NCBI RefSeq assembly: GCF_001428485.1
Contig: NZ_LMHS01000001.1
Location: 834,842-898,841, forward strand
Direction of reading: 5' to 3'
DNA length: 64,000 nt
Origin: Microbacterium sp. Root180
GTDB taxonomy: Bacteria > Actinomycetota > Actinomycetes > Actinomycetales > Microbacteriaceae
The number at the start of each line of letters is the position of its first letter. The stretch's first letter is position 1. The position numbers and the translations under genes were made by a program. This document shows, piece after piece, positions 43,671-53,097 of the stretch. Under the pieces are notes generated by a model that did no database searches, was not told the origin of the DNA, and was given only the letters and a program-made list of their open reading frames with translations.

Positions 43671-46561
43671 CGGGCGCTTTCGCCGCGCGACACATCGGGA
43701 CGGATGCCTCGGCTCAGCGCATCATGCTCGACGCCCTGGGCTACGACACGGTCGACGCGCTCGTCCGGCGTGCCGTGCCGGCATCCATCCACGTCGCCGC
43801 ACGCGAGACCAGCGACATCCCTCCTGCCGCCACCGAGGCGGAGGCGCTCGCGGAGCTGCGGATGCTCGCGTCGCAGAACCGCGTCGCGCGCCCGATGATC
43901 GGCCTCGGCTACTACGACACGTTCACGCCGTCGGTGATCGCGCGCAACGTTCTCGAGAATCCGTCCTGGTACACCGCGTATACGCCGTACCAGCCCGAGA
44001 TCTCGCAGGGACGTCTCGAGGCGCTCATCAACTTCCAGACGATGGTCACCGACCTCACCGGGCTCGAGACGGCCAACGCCTCGATGCTCGACGAGTCGAC
44101 CGCCGTCGTGGAGGGCATGCTCGTCGCGCGCCGCGCCTCGAAGTCCGCGTCGAACGTCTTCCTCGTCGACGCCGACGCGCTTCCGCAGACCAAGGCGCTG
44201 CTGGCGCATCGGGCGGCGGCTGTCGGCATCGAGCTGCACTACACGCCCTACGACCAGTCGCCCCCGCCGGCCGACATCGACGTGTTCGGTGCGTTCATCC
44301 AGTACCCGGGGGCGACGGGCCGGGTCTGGGATCCGTCCGAGGTGGTGTCCGCGGTGCACGAGCAGGGCGGACTCGTCGTCGTGGCCGCCGACCTCCTCGC
44401 GCTCACCCTGCTGCGCTCGCCCGGTTCGTTCGGCGCCGACGTCGCGGTCGGCACCACGCAGCGCTTCGGCGTGCCGCTCGGCTTCGGCGGCCCGCACGCG
44501 GGCTACATGGCCGTGCGCGCAGGACTCGAGCGCCAGCTCCCGGGACGACTCGTCGGCGTGTCGCAGGATGCCGCCGGCCACCCCGCATATCGCCTCGCGC
44601 TGCAGACCCGCGAGCAGCACATCCGGCGCGAGAAGGCCACCTCGAACATCTGCACGTCGCAGGTGCTGCTGGCCGTCATGGCCTCGATGTACGCGGTCTA
44701 CCACGGCCCCGAGGGGCTGAAGGCGATCGCGACCGACGTCGCGAAGAAGGCCGAGGCGCTCGCGAACGCGCTGCGGTCCTACGGCCTCACGCTCGCGTCC
44801 GACTCGTTCTTCGACACGCTGCGCGTTCGCGTGCCGGGATCGGCGCGGCGTGTGGTCGAGCGGGCGCGGGAGCGCGGCTTCCAGCTGTTCTGGGCTGACG
44901 ATGCGTCGGTCGGCGTCTCCGTCGACGAAACCACGACCGCCGACGACCTCGCCGCCGTCGCGTGGGCATTCGGGCTGCCAGAGGGCGAGTTCCTCGGCGG
45001 GGGCGACCAGGGGGAGCGCACGGTGCCGTTCGCCGATGCTCAGCCGCTGGCGGGCGTGCCGACCTCTCTCGCGCGGGTCGAGGAGTTCCTCACCCACCCG
45101 GTGTTCAACTCCCATCGCTCCGAGACGGCGATGATGCGCTACCTCAAGCAGTTGTCCGACCGTGACTACGCGCTCGATCGCGGCATGATCCCGCTCGGCT
45201 CCTGCACGATGAAGCTCAACGCGGCGACGGAGATGGCCGCGGTGTCGTGGCCGGAGTTCTCGCGCGTGCATCCGTTCGCGCCCGAGTCCGACGTGCACGG
45301 CTATCTCGCCCTCATCGAGCAGCTCGAGGTGTGGCTGGCGGAGGTCACCGGCTACGACGCGGTGTCGCTCCAGCCCAACGCCGGATCGCAGGGCGAGCTG
45401 GCGGGTCTCATGGCGATCCGCGGCTACCACCGCGCCAACGGAGACCTGGGGCGCACGGTGTGCCTCATCCCGTCGTCCGCGCACGGGACGAACGCCGCCT
45501 CCGCCGTGCTGGCGGGCATGAAGGTGGTCGTCGTGGCGTGCGACGACCAGGGCAACGTGGACCTCGACGACCTGCGGGCGAAGATCGCCGCGCACGCCGA
45601 CGAGCTCGCAGCGCTCATGATCACGTACCCGTCGACGCACGGCGTGTACGAGCACGACGTGCTCGAGATCACGCAGTCCGTCCACGACGCCGGCGGTCAG
45701 GTGTACGTCGACGGGGCGAACCTCAACGCCCTTCTCGGGTATGCGCGCTTCGGCGATCTGGGCGGGGACGTCTCGCACCTCAACCTGCACAAGACCTTCG
45801 CGATCCCGCACGGCGGCGGAGGCCCGGGTGTCGGCCCGGTCGCGGCGAAGGCCCACCTCGCGCCGTACCTGCCGTCGCACCCGCTCTCACAGCGCAAGGA
45901 TCACCCGGGCGGGGTGTTCGACGGCGGACCGATCTCGGCGGCGCCGAACGGCTCGGCCGGCATCCTCCCCATCTCATGGGCCTACGTGCGCATGATGGGG
46001 GCGGAGGGCCTGCGGGATGCCACGGCCGCCGCCGTCCTCTCGGCGAACTACATCGCGTTCCGTCTGCGCGAGCATTACCCGGTGCTCTACACGGGCGAAG
46101 GCGGGCTCGTCGCACACGAGTGCATTCTCGATCTCCGGCCGCTGCGCGAGGCGACCGGGGTGACGGTCGACGATGTGGCAAAGCGGCTCATCGACTACGG
46201 ATTCCATGCGCCGACGATGTCGTTCCCCGTCGCCGGCACCCTCATGGTCGAGCCGACGGAGTCCGAGGACCTCGGCGAGATCGAGCGCTTCATCGAGGCG
46301 ATGATCGCGATCAAGGCCGAAGCCGACGCCGTGGCGGCCGGCGATTGGGCCGCGGACGACAACCCGCTCGTGAACGCGCCGCACACCGCCGAGTCCGTCG
46401 TCGCGGGGGAGTGGACCCATCCGTACTCGCGCGAGCGGGCCGTGTACCCCGTCCACGCGCTGGTGCGCACGAAGTACTGGCCGCCGGTGCGCCGGATCGA
46501 CCAGGCCTACGGCGATCGCAACCTCGTGTGCGCGTGCCCGCCGATCGAGGCCTTCGCGTAG
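43667..46561 (+). CDS. gcvP: Glycine dehydrogenase (decarboxylating), P protein
   Basis: A 964-residue single-chain P protein that decarboxylates glycine with PLP and loads the aminomethyl group on GcvH. The PLP lysine is in [31 protein letters not shown] starts the N-terminal half, and [14 protein letters not shown] and [10 protein letters not shown] match the family. Both the N- and C-terminal halves (usual in the undivided form) are present. It ends with a 28-base perfect palindrome just after the stop. Confidence 0.97.
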   Translation: MTGAFAARHIGTDASAQRIMLDALGYDTVDALVRRAVPASIHVAARETSDIPPAATEAEALAELRMLASQNRVARPMIGLGYYDTFTPSVIARNVLENPSWYTAYTPYQPEISQGRLEALINFQTMVTDLTGLETANASMLDESTAVVEGMLVARRASKSASNVFLVDADALPQTKALLAHRAAAVGIELHYTPYDQSPPPADIDVFGAFIQYPGATGRVWDPSEVVSAVHEQGGLVVVAADLLALTLLRSPGSFGADVAVGTTQRFGVPLGFGGPHAGYMAVRAGLERQLPGRLVGVSQDAAGHPAYRLALQTREQHIRREKATSNICTSQVLLAVMASMYAVYHGPEGLKAIATDVAKKAEALANALRSYGLTLASDSFFDTLRVRVPGSARRVVERARERGFQLFWADDASVGVSVDETTTADDLAAVAWAFGLPEGEFLGGGDQGERTVPFADAQPLAGVPTSLARVEEFLTHPVFNSHRSETAMMRYLKQLSDRDYALDRGMIPLGSCTMKLNAATEMAAVSWPEFSRVHPFAPESDVHGYLALIEQLEVWLAEVTGYDAVSLQPNAGSQGELAGLMAIRGYHRANGDLGRTVCLIPSSAHGTNAASAVLAGMKVVVVACDDQGNVDLDDLRAKIAAHADELAALMITYPSTHGVYEHDVLEITQSVHDAGGQVYVDGANLNALLGYARFGDLGGDVSHLNLHKTFAIPHGGGGPGVGPVAAKAHLAPYLPSHPLSQRKDHPGGVFDGGPISAAPNGSAGILPISWAYVRMMGAEGLRDATAAAVLSANYIAFRLREHYPVLYTGEGGLVAHECILDLRPLREATGVTVDDVAKRLIDYGFHAPTMSFPVAGTLMVEPTESEDLGEIERFIEAMIAIKAEADAVAAGDWAADDNPLVNAPHTAESVVAGEWTHPYSRERAVYPVHALVRTKYWPPVRRIDQAYGDRNLVCACPPIEAFA

Positions 46562-46573
46562 ATCGCGTGAGGT

Positions 46574-46601
46574 GACGGATGCCGGGGCCCCGGCATCCGT
46601 C
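46574..46601. terminator. Perfect palindromic terminator after gcvP
   Basis: A 14-bp perfect inverted repeat (46574-46587 with 46588-46601), with no unpaired loop beyond what hairpin folding forces. It lies between convergent gcvP and the CPBP-family gene. Confidence 0.7.
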
Positions 46602-46651
46602 GCTCTCACGCGCCGGCGCCCGCTCGGCGGCGGGCCGACGGAGCCGCCGGA

Positions 46652-47494
46652 CTATGCGCTCGGAGACGGCGTCGGAGAAGGCGTGGGCGTCGGCGGCGCG
46701 AAGATCCCCGGCCAGAGTGCCGCGGCCAGCGGATAGCCGACGAACGCGATGACGTCGATCAGCGTGTGCGCGATGACGAGCGCCATGACGCGGCCCCAGC
46801 GCCGGTAGCACCAGCCGAAGACGACGCCCATCGCGAAGTTGCCGATCATCGCGGGGAAGCCCTGGTACGCGTGATACGCCGCGCGCAGTCCCGCCGTCGC
46901 GAGGATGATCGGCCAGATGCCCCAGCCGAGGCGGCGGAGGCGGTCGAACAGGTACCCGATGAAGATGACCTCCTCGGTGAGCCCGGCGCGCAGCGCGGCG
47001 AGCAGGAGGAGGGGGATCGTCCACCACGACGTGTCGAGGGGCGACGCCTGGACGAGCACCGACAGCCCCAGCGCACGACCGAGCGCGTAGAGCGCGAGTC
47101 CGGGGATGCCGATCACCGCCACCAGCGCGACGCCGCGCCCGAGATCGCCGCCGAACCGGCGGAAGTCCAGGCCGATACGGCGGAACGCCGACTTCCCGGG
47201 CTCCCACAGCAGGAAGATCGCGAGCGCGACGGGAACGAGCCCGAAGCCCTGCGCGAGGAACTGGTAGAGGACGTCCCAGAACTCCTCGGCGCCGGCGGAG
47301 GGGTTCAGCGACGTCTGCTGATCGCCGAGGGACGCCTCGCGTGTCAGCGCCTGGATCAGCCCCAGGACCGCGTAGATCGCCGAGCGTCCGACCGAGAGCA
47401 GGAGGACGAGCGCGATCTCCCACCGCAGGCGCACCCGGGTCGCATGGTCTATGGGGCCCGTGTCGGGCAGATTCCCAGGCGCGAAAGCGTGCAC
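46652..47494 (-). CDS. CPBP family intramembrane metalloprotease-like protein
   Basis: A 280-residue polytopic protein of about eight helices with the Abi/CPBP motifs: TEEVIFIGYL (motif 1, where the common EExxxR arginine is replaced by Ile), RAAYHAYQG (motif 2 histidine) and IAHTLIDVI (motif 3). The C-terminus ends in a Pro/Thr/Ser-rich PTPTPSPTPSPS tail. The family cleaves or processes membrane peptides; here activity is uncertain because of the altered motif 1. It diverges from the peptide-binding lipoprotein gene by about 150 bases. Confidence 0.82.
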   Translation of the reverse strand: MHAFAPGNLPDTGPIDHATRVRLRWEIALVLLLSVGRSAIYAVLGLIQALTREASLGDQQTSLNPSAGAEEFWDVLYQFLAQGFGLVPVALAIFLLWEPGKSAFRRIGLDFRRFGGDLGRGVALVAVIGIPGLALYALGRALGLSVLVQASPLDTSWWTIPLLLLAALRAGLTEEVIFIGYLFDRLRRLGWGIWPIILATAGLRAAYHAYQGFPAMIGNFAMGVVFGWCYRRWGRVMALVIAHTLIDVIAFVGYPLAAALWPGIFAPPTPTPSPTPSPSA

Positions 47495-47495
47495 G

Positions 47496-47523
47496 TTGTC
47501 AGATTGTCACACCTGCGTAGCCT
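47496..47523 (+). promoter_or_regulatory. Candidate promoter of the peptide transporter lipoprotein gene
   Basis: TTGTCA (47496-47501) and TAGCCT (47518-47523) are spaced by 16 bases. The leader of about 120 bases holds three copies of GTGTCC (near 47587-47604) and an AGGAGG site at 47639-47644. Confidence 0.45.
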
Positions 47524-47648
47524 TGAGTTAAGGATATGTAACGGTTTGCTGTTCTGTTTTGCCTAGCTCGCACTGCGTGCTTAGTGTGTCCGTGTCCGTG
47601 TCCAGAGCTGCCACAGGCTGGGCACTCAACCCTTGCACAGGAGGAAAT

Positions 47649-49514
47649 GTGAAGATCGCGCGTCTTTTGGCGGGCGTGGGTGTCGTCGCTGCGGGAGCCA
47701 TTGTGCTCTCCGGATGTGGCAACCCATACCAGTCTGAGGTCGTGGAGGGCACCGAGATCACCACCGCGTACAACTCGGGCTTTTTCCACTTCAACGACGA
47801 CAGCTCGGCCGGCAACAACACGGCCAACGGCAATGTCAAGTACATGACCGACACGAGCTTCTCGTACTACAACAACACGCCTGAGCTGGTGCGCAACACC
47901 GACTTCGGCTCGTACGAGAAGACCAGCGACGACCCGCTGACCGTGAAGTACACCATCACCGCTGACGCGGTCTGGTCCGACGGCGTGCCGATCGACGAGA
48001 CCGACATGCTCCTCCAGTGGGCTGCGATGTCGGGCAACGTCAACGAGGCGTTCTCGCCCGCTGCCAGCACCGGCTACAGCCTGGTCACCGAGACGCCGGA
48101 GACCGGCGACAAGGAGATCACGTTCGTCTACGACGAGCCGTACGTGGACTGGGAGCTCGTCGGACCGCTGGGCGTTTCGGCGCACGGCACCTACGCGCTC
48201 GCCTTCCCGGACGAGTACTCCGACGTCCAGGCCGCGTACGACACCTGGAAGGACTCGGGCGAAGAGGCCGACTTCACCAAGTACACCGACGCCGCCAAGA
48301 AGTTCGCGGAGACGGCCAAGGAGAAGGTCACCGACGCGATCACCTCCGGCGACGAAGAGGTTCTCGCGGCGCTGGGCGACGCGTGGAGCAACGCCTACGG
48401 CTACACGACGCTTCCCGACAGCCCCGCTGCGGCGCTGACGAGCGGCCCGTACATCGTCGACGACATCGTCGAGGACCAGTACATCTCGATCGCCGCGAAC
48501 CCGCTCTACACGTGGGGCACCTCGCCGAAGTTCGAGAAGATCACGGTCCGCACGATCGCCGACTCGACCACCGCGCTCCAGGCTCTGGAGTCCGGCGAGC
48601 TCGACATCTGGTCGGGTCAGCCCACGGCTGACATCCTCCAGCTGGCCAACGAGATCGACACCGCCACGGTGCAGACCGGTGTGCAGGCGTCGCACGAGCA
48701 CGTCGACCTCACGGTCAACAACGGCGGCCCGTTCGACCCGGCCACCTACGGTGGCGACGAGGCGAAGGCTCTCGCCGTTCGCCAGGCGTTCCTGAAGACC
48801 ATCCCCCGCCAGGAGATCGTCGACAAGATCATCAAGCCGCTGAACCCCGAGGCCGAGGTCCGCAACACGAACCTCGTGTCGCAGGCCGACGTCGAGCGCT
48901 ACCCGATCCTGACCGAGACCAACGGTTCGGCCGACTACGCAGAGGTCGACATCGACGGCGCCAAGGCGCTGCTCGCCGAGGCCGGCGTGACCGGTCCGGT
49001 CGAGGTGGGCTTCTGGTACCCCGAGGGCAACGTCCGTCGTGGCCAGGAGTACGAGCTGATCTCGGCTTCGGCCGCTCTGGCCGGCTTCCAGCTGGTCGAC
49101 GAGAGCGAGCCCGACTGGGTCTTCACCGACCCGTCGGTCGAGCCGATCAACCCGCACGACGCCACGCTGTTCGCCTGGTCGCAGACCAGCCTCGCCGTGG
49201 GCGGATCCGACCAGATCTACGCCTGCTACGACGACCCGATGGCCAAGGGCGGCAACTACAACGCGTTCTGCAGCGAAGAGGTCACCGAGGCCCTTCACAC
49301 GCTGAACGTCACGTCGGACTACGACACCCAGACCGACCTGCTCGAGCAGGCCGAGGCTGGTATCTGGGCTGACGCGGTCACGCTGCCGATCTTCCAGTTC
49401 CCGGGTCTGCTGGTCAACAGCGACAAGGTGACCGAGGTCAAGGAAATGCCCCTGAGCCCGGACTACTTCTGGAACTTCTGGGAGTGGACCCCGGTGGGTG
49501 CCGGCGCGGAGTAA
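47649..49514 (+). CDS. Family 5 peptide ABC transporter substrate-binding lipoprotein
   Basis: A 621-residue extracellular solute-binding protein of the Opp/Dpp family. The signal peptide ends in the lipobox LSGC with lipidated C23 (SGCGNPYQS). FTDTSFSYYNN-type N-lobe, VKYTITADAVWSDG (typical SBP-5) and the C-terminal DPVNPHDATLFAW-like region (EPINPHDATLFAW) define the family. The GTG at 47649 follows AGGAGG by four bases; the longer frame from 47559 lacks a site. A 13-bp hairpin follows the stop, consistent with excess expression over the permeases. Confidence 0.92.
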   Translation: MKIARLLAGVGVVAAGAIVLSGCGNPYQSEVVEGTEITTAYNSGFFHFNDDSSAGNNTANGNVKYMTDTSFSYYNNTPELVRNTDFGSYEKTSDDPLTVKYTITADAVWSDGVPIDETDMLLQWAAMSGNVNEAFSPAASTGYSLVTETPETGDKEITFVYDEPYVDWELVGPLGVSAHGTYALAFPDEYSDVQAAYDTWKDSGEEADFTKYTDAAKKFAETAKEKVTDAITSGDEEVLAALGDAWSNAYGYTTLPDSPAAALTSGPYIVDDIVEDQYISIAANPLYTWGTSPKFEKITVRTIADSTTALQALESGELDIWSGQPTADILQLANEIDTATVQTGVQASHEHVDLTVNNGGPFDPATYGGDEAKALAVRQAFLKTIPRQEIVDKIIKPLNPEAEVRNTNLVSQADVERYPILTETNGSADYAEVDIDGAKALLAEAGVTGPVEVGFWYPEGNVRRGQEYELISASAALAGFQLVDESEPDWVFTDPSVEPINPHDATLFAWSQTSLAVGGSDQIYACYDDPMAKGGNYNAFCSEEVTEALHTLNVTSDYDTQTDLLEQAEAGIWADAVTLPIFQFPGLLVNSDKVTEVKEMPLSPDYFWNFWEWTPVGAGAE

Positions 49515-49527
49515 TCCCCGTCACAGT

Positions 49528-49555
49528 CGGGGTGGACGGATCTCCGTCCACCCCG
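49528..49555 (+). terminator. Strong hairpin after the substrate-binding protein gene
   Basis: A perfect 13-bp stem (49528-49540 with 49543-49555) with a two-base loop, 13 bases after the stop codon. It could limit read-through into the permease genes. Confidence 0.7.
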
Positions 49556-49575
49556 GCTGTACAAACATCACGAAA

Positions 49576-49610
49576 CTGTGGGTGCCGAGGCGAACCCTTG
49601 GCACCCACAG
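49576..49610 (+). terminator. Second hairpin between lipoprotein and permease genes
   Basis: An 11-bp outer stem (49576-49586 with 49600-49610) plus four inner pairs (one G-T) around a CGAAC loop. With the preceding hairpin it makes a tandem pair that may act as a differential-expression barrier. No T-run follows. Confidence 0.5.
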
Positions 49611-49705
49611 TCATGTCCGATCGGGGACGGGCCGCACAGACAGGTGCCGCCCAGTTCCCCCACGTAGTAGTTTTGGGGCGCCGTACCGGCGCGCCGGGAC
49701 GGACG

Positions 49706-49711
49706 TAGAAT
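49706..49711 (+). promoter_or_regulatory. Possible internal -10 box before the permease gene
   Basis: TAGAAT lies 33 bases before the permease GTG and after the two hairpins. No clear -35 accompanies it, so this is tentative. Confidence 0.3.
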
Positions 49712-49744
49712 CATGACCTCAGCCCCATATCCGAGAGGGCTTCA

Positions 49745-51280
49745 GTGCTGACCTTCATCCTTCGACGACTCGGCGCCATTCTGCTGGTGCTCCTCGTCGC
49801 CTCGTTCATCGTCTACACCCTGACGGCGATCACGGCGGATCCGCTGCGCGACCTCAAGGGCAGCAATGCCCCGAACCGCCAGGAGCTGATCGACAACCGC
49901 ATCGAGCTGCTGCAGCTCAACGTGCCGATCGTGGCCCGCTACTTCATCTGGCTCGCGGGTGCGGCGAAGTGCTTCATCGGCCAGTGCGACCTCGGCATCG
50001 CCTTCAGCCGCAGCAACCAGCCGGTCGTCGAGTCGCTGTCAGCGGCGGCGGCGTCCACCATTCAGCTGGTCACCGCGGCGACCATCGTGGCCATCATCTT
50101 CGGCCTCACGATCGGCATCCTCACCGCGCTCCGCCAGTACAGCGGCTTCGACTACTCCGTGACGTTCCTGACGTTCATCGTCTACTCGCTCCCCATCTTC
50201 TGGGTCGCGGTCCTCCTCAAGGAGTACGGCGCGATCCGCTTCAACGCCTTCCTCTCCGATCCCGTCGTGACGATCCAGGCGATCCTCATCACCGGGCTCA
50301 TCTGGGGCGTGATCCTCATGGCCATCCTCGGCGGCTCATGGAAGAAGCGTCTGATCACGTTCTCCGCGGCCTTCGTGGCCACCGGCGGCCTGCTCGCGCT
50401 GCTCGGCGCCACCGGCTGGTTCACGACCCCCACGATCGGCATCGTCGGCGTCGTCATCACCGGCATCGGCGCCGCCGTGGGTGTGACGGCACTGTCGACG
50501 GGCCTCGCGAACCGCCGCACGCTGTACGCGTCGCTCATCGTGGTGGGTGTGTGGGGTGCGCTGTACTTCCCGATCCAGTTCCTGTTCTTCTACGTCCCGA
50601 CGGGCTGGATGCTTCTCCTCACGGGGCTGGTCGCCATCGGCATCGGCATCGGCGTCGGCATGCTCGTGGGCGGCGACGCCAGGAAGGAAGCCGCACGCAC
50701 GGCCGCGATCGTGAGCTTCATCACGTATTTCGTGATCGTCGTGGACCGCGTGATGCTGGTGTACCCCGCCTACGTCGACCGCATCCCGCAGAGCGGCGTC
50801 ATCGCGACGATCGGGTCGAAGACCCCCGGCCTGCAGGGCGACATGTGGTTCCAGATCCTCGACGGGTTCGCGCACCTCGTGCTCCCGACGATCGCGCTGG
50901 CGCTCGTCTCGATCGCGGCGTACACGCGGTACTCCCGCGCGAGCCTGCTCGAGGTCATGAATCAGGACTACGTCCGCACGGCACGGGCGAAGGGCCTCAC
51001 CGAGCGCACGGTGGTCATGCGCCACGCGATGCGCAACGCCCTCATCCCGATCGCCACGATCATCGCGTTCGACATCGGCGCACTGATCGGCGGTGCGGTC
51101 ATCACCGAGACGATCTTCGCGTGGAAGGGCATGGGTGCGCTCTTCGTGGATGGCTTGCGCGACGGCGACGTCAACCTGGTCATGGGCTTCTTCGTCGTGA
51201 CCGGCGTCCTCGCGGTGATCTTCAATCTGATCGCCGACCTCCTCTACTCCGCCCTCGACCCCCGGATCCGGGTGAGCTGA
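49745..51280 (+). CDS. Peptide ABC transporter permease, unusually long
   Basis: A 511-residue DppB/OppB-type permease, about 170 residues longer than the roughly 310-340 usual. The N-terminal helix (about 7-27), the TM2-TM3 region (85-160) and the C-terminal half with the EAA loop MNQDYVRTARAKGLTER (about 400-416) match the family. Between them, about residues 175-330, lie six extra hydrophobic segments such as LITGLIWGVILMAIL and LTGLVAIGIGIGVGML. GAGAGGG precedes the GTG at 49745. It is separated from the next gene by one base. Confidence 0.88.
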   Translation: MLTFILRRLGAILLVLLVASFIVYTLTAITADPLRDLKGSNAPNRQELIDNRIELLQLNVPIVARYFIWLAGAAKCFIGQCDLGIAFSRSNQPVVESLSAAAASTIQLVTAATIVAIIFGLTIGILTALRQYSGFDYSVTFLTFIVYSLPIFWVAVLLKEYGAIRFNAFLSDPVVTIQAILITGLIWGVILMAILGGSWKKRLITFSAAFVATGGLLALLGATGWFTTPTIGIVGVVITGIGAAVGVTALSTGLANRRTLYASLIVVGVWGALYFPIQFLFFYVPTGWMLLLTGLVAIGIGIGVGMLVGGDARKEAARTAAIVSFITYFVIVVDRVMLVYPAYVDRIPQSGVIATIGSKTPGLQGDMWFQILDGFAHLVLPTIALALVSIAAYTRYSRASLLEVMNQDYVRTARAKGLTERTVVMRHAMRNALIPIATIIAFDIGALIGGAVITETIFAWKGMGALFVDGLRDGDVNLVMGFFVVTGVLAVIFNLIADLLYSALDPRIRVS

Positions 51281-51281
51281 C

Positions 51282-52478
51282 ATGACGACTACGACTCCCA
51301 TCGACGCGCCGCAGGATCGCGGCAGCGAGCAGTCCATCGAGCAGAAGGCCGTGGCCGGTCTCAGCCAGGGCGCCCTGGTCCGCCGGCGGTTCTTCCGCCA
51401 CGCGGGCGCCATGGCCGCGCTCGTCGTGCTGATCCTCGTGATCATCCTGGCGTTCACCTCGGTCGGCACCGTCATCGGCGGCACCGGCAAACTGCAGGCT
51501 TCAGGCGACGGATCGCTCGATATCAACGGCTTCCGCATCCCCGGATGGTGGCCGCTGGACTGGTGGACGAGCTACCCGATCGTGAACGGCGGCCAGCCGA
51601 CGCTGACGATCTTCCCGTTCTCGATGGGCGAGCACCCGTTCGGTCAGGACACGCTGGGCAAGGACATCTTCGCCCAGGTCATGCGCGGCACCCAGCAGTC
51701 GATCACCGTCATGTTCCTCGTCGGCATCGTCTCGCTCGTGCTCGGCGTGCTCTTCGGCGCACTGTCGGGCTTCTTCCGCGGCTGGGTCGACTCGCTCATC
51801 ATGCGCTTCACCGACGTGATCATCATCATCCCGATCATCGTGATCGGCTCGATCATCGGAAAGCTGCTCGGCACGAGCAGTGCGATCGTCTTCGGACTCT
51901 TCCTCGGCATCCTGAGCTGGACCGGCTTGGCGCGACTCGTGCGCGGCGACTTCCTCGCCCTGCGGGAGCGCGAGTTCGTCGATGCCGCGCGGGTCGCCGG
52001 CGCGAGCAACGGCCGGATCATCTTCCGCCACATCCTGCCCAACGCGGTCGGCGTCATCATCGTCAACACGACGCTGCTGATGAGCGCCGCGGTGCTGATC
52101 GAGGCGGCGTTGAGCTTCATCGGCTTCGGCATCACTCCGCCGGACGTGTCGCTCGGCCAGATCATCAGCGAGTACCGCGAGGCCTTCCGCACGCGGCCGT
52201 GGCTGTTCTGGTGGCCGGGTCTGTTCATCGTCATCCTGGCGCTGTGCATCAACTTCATCGGCGACGGCCTCCGGGACGCCTTCGATCCGCGACAGCAGGG
52301 CAAGGTCAGCCGCCGCAAGTCGAACCGCGCCGTCGCGGCGATCCCGTCGGCGCAGGCTGTGATGATGGTCGAGGGGCCGACCTCCAGTGACGACGAGCCC
52401 TACATGGACGCGTTCAGCGGGGGATCGCTCCCCGAGCCGCCCGCGGTCGACAAGCGCCGGAAGGACGATCAGTCGTGA
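51282..52478 (+). CDS. Peptide ABC transporter permease 2
   Basis: A 398-residue DppC/OppC-type permease. An N-terminal helix (about 43-66) is followed by a periplasmic domain, then five helices with the EAA loop EREFVDAARVAGASNGRII and the HPFGQDTLGKDIFAQVM segment. A charged C-terminal tail (about 345-398) has no assigned role. It starts two bases after permease 1 ends. Its own end overlaps the inverted PH-domain gene by 10 bases. Confidence 0.92.
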   Translation: MTTTTPIDAPQDRGSEQSIEQKAVAGLSQGALVRRRFFRHAGAMAALVVLILVIILAFTSVGTVIGGTGKLQASGDGSLDINGFRIPGWWPLDWWTSYPIVNGGQPTLTIFPFSMGEHPFGQDTLGKDIFAQVMRGTQQSITVMFLVGIVSLVLGVLFGALSGFFRGWVDSLIMRFTDVIIIIPIIVIGSIIGKLLGTSSAIVFGLFLGILSWTGLARLVRGDFLALREREFVDAARVAGASNGRIIFRHILPNAVGVIIVNTTLLMSAAVLIEAALSFIGFGITPPDVSLGQIISEYREAFRTRPWLFWWPGLFIVILALCINFIGDGLRDAFDPRQQGKVSRRKSNRAVAAIPSAQAVMMVEGPTSSDDEPYMDAFSGGSLPEPPAVDKRRKDDQS

Positions 52479-53068
52479 GGCGCGGCCAGAGCCAGCACGG
52501 CGGCCGCGATGAGCACGGCCGTCACCGCGATCACGACCACGTTGAGCGTCGAGGCGGTGCCGCCGGGCGTCGTGTCGCCGCCCGCGCGACGGTACTGCTC
52601 GAGCGCGCGGCGCACGAGCGCGGCCGCGTCGCCGCTGGGGGTCCCCTCGGCGTCTCCGGGACGGCGGTAGTCGCCCTCGCCGGGCGTGGTGGCCACCTCT
52701 TCGCGGCGCGTGGACATCGCCTGTCGGATGCCGGGCGCGGGCGCGGCCCATGCGCGGATGCTGCGACCCCCGGCCGTGTGGACCGTGAGGGCGTAGCGCG
52801 AGTCGACGTCGACGACGTCGCCCCAGGGCACGCGGTGGGTGCGGAAGACGTTCACGATCTCCACGAAGCCCTCGTTGACGAGCACGTGCGGACGGATGTA
52901 GACCGCCCACGCGAGCCACGCGACGAGGACGATCGGCCAGGCCCACACGATGAGGCTGGGCACACCGTCCGTGAGGGCGACGAAGACCAGGCCGAGGGCG
53001 CAGAGAGCGATCGCCGTCCAGGCGACGATCTGGCCGCCGCGCGGACGGAAAGTGACCGGTTCGGGCAT
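52469..53068 (-). CDS. PH-domain membrane protein, inserted inverted in the peptide operon
   Basis: A 199-residue protein with two N-terminal helices (about 13-33 and 38-57), a bacterial PH-type domain (about 60-120; HVLVNEGFVEIVNVFRTHR then VPWGDVVDVDSRYAL) and a third helix at the C-terminus (about 176-196). It looks like the short bPH-type actinobacterial proteins of unknown function. The ATG at 53068 is the natural start; the frame to 53140 has no site. Its end overlaps permease 2 by 10 bases on the opposite strand, and it lies between permease 2 and the ATPase gene. Confidence 0.75.
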   Translation of the reverse strand: MPEPVTFRPRGGQIVAWTAIALCALGLVFVALTDGVPSLIVWAWPIVLVAWLAWAVYIRPHVLVNEGFVEIVNVFRTHRVPWGDVVDVDSRYALTVHTAGGRSIRAWAAPAPGIRQAMSTRREEVATTPGEGDYRRPGDAEGTPSGDAAALVRRALEQYRRAGGDTTPGGTASTLNVVVIAVTAVLIAAAVLALAAPHD

Positions 53069-53097
53069 CTGCCCATCCTGACACGGGAGAGTGACCG

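Noticed and set aside
47559..47648. An upstream start of the peptide-binding lipoprotein
   Set aside because: A start at 47559 would place about 30 residues before the signal peptide and bypass the AGGAGG site at 47639-47644. The GTG at 47649 gives a standard lipoprotein signal peptide.
49576..49610. A riboswitch between the peptide-binding protein and permease genes
   Set aside because: The stem-loop is a simple hairpin with no conserved aptamer-like blocks. A terminator or processing role is enough to explain it.
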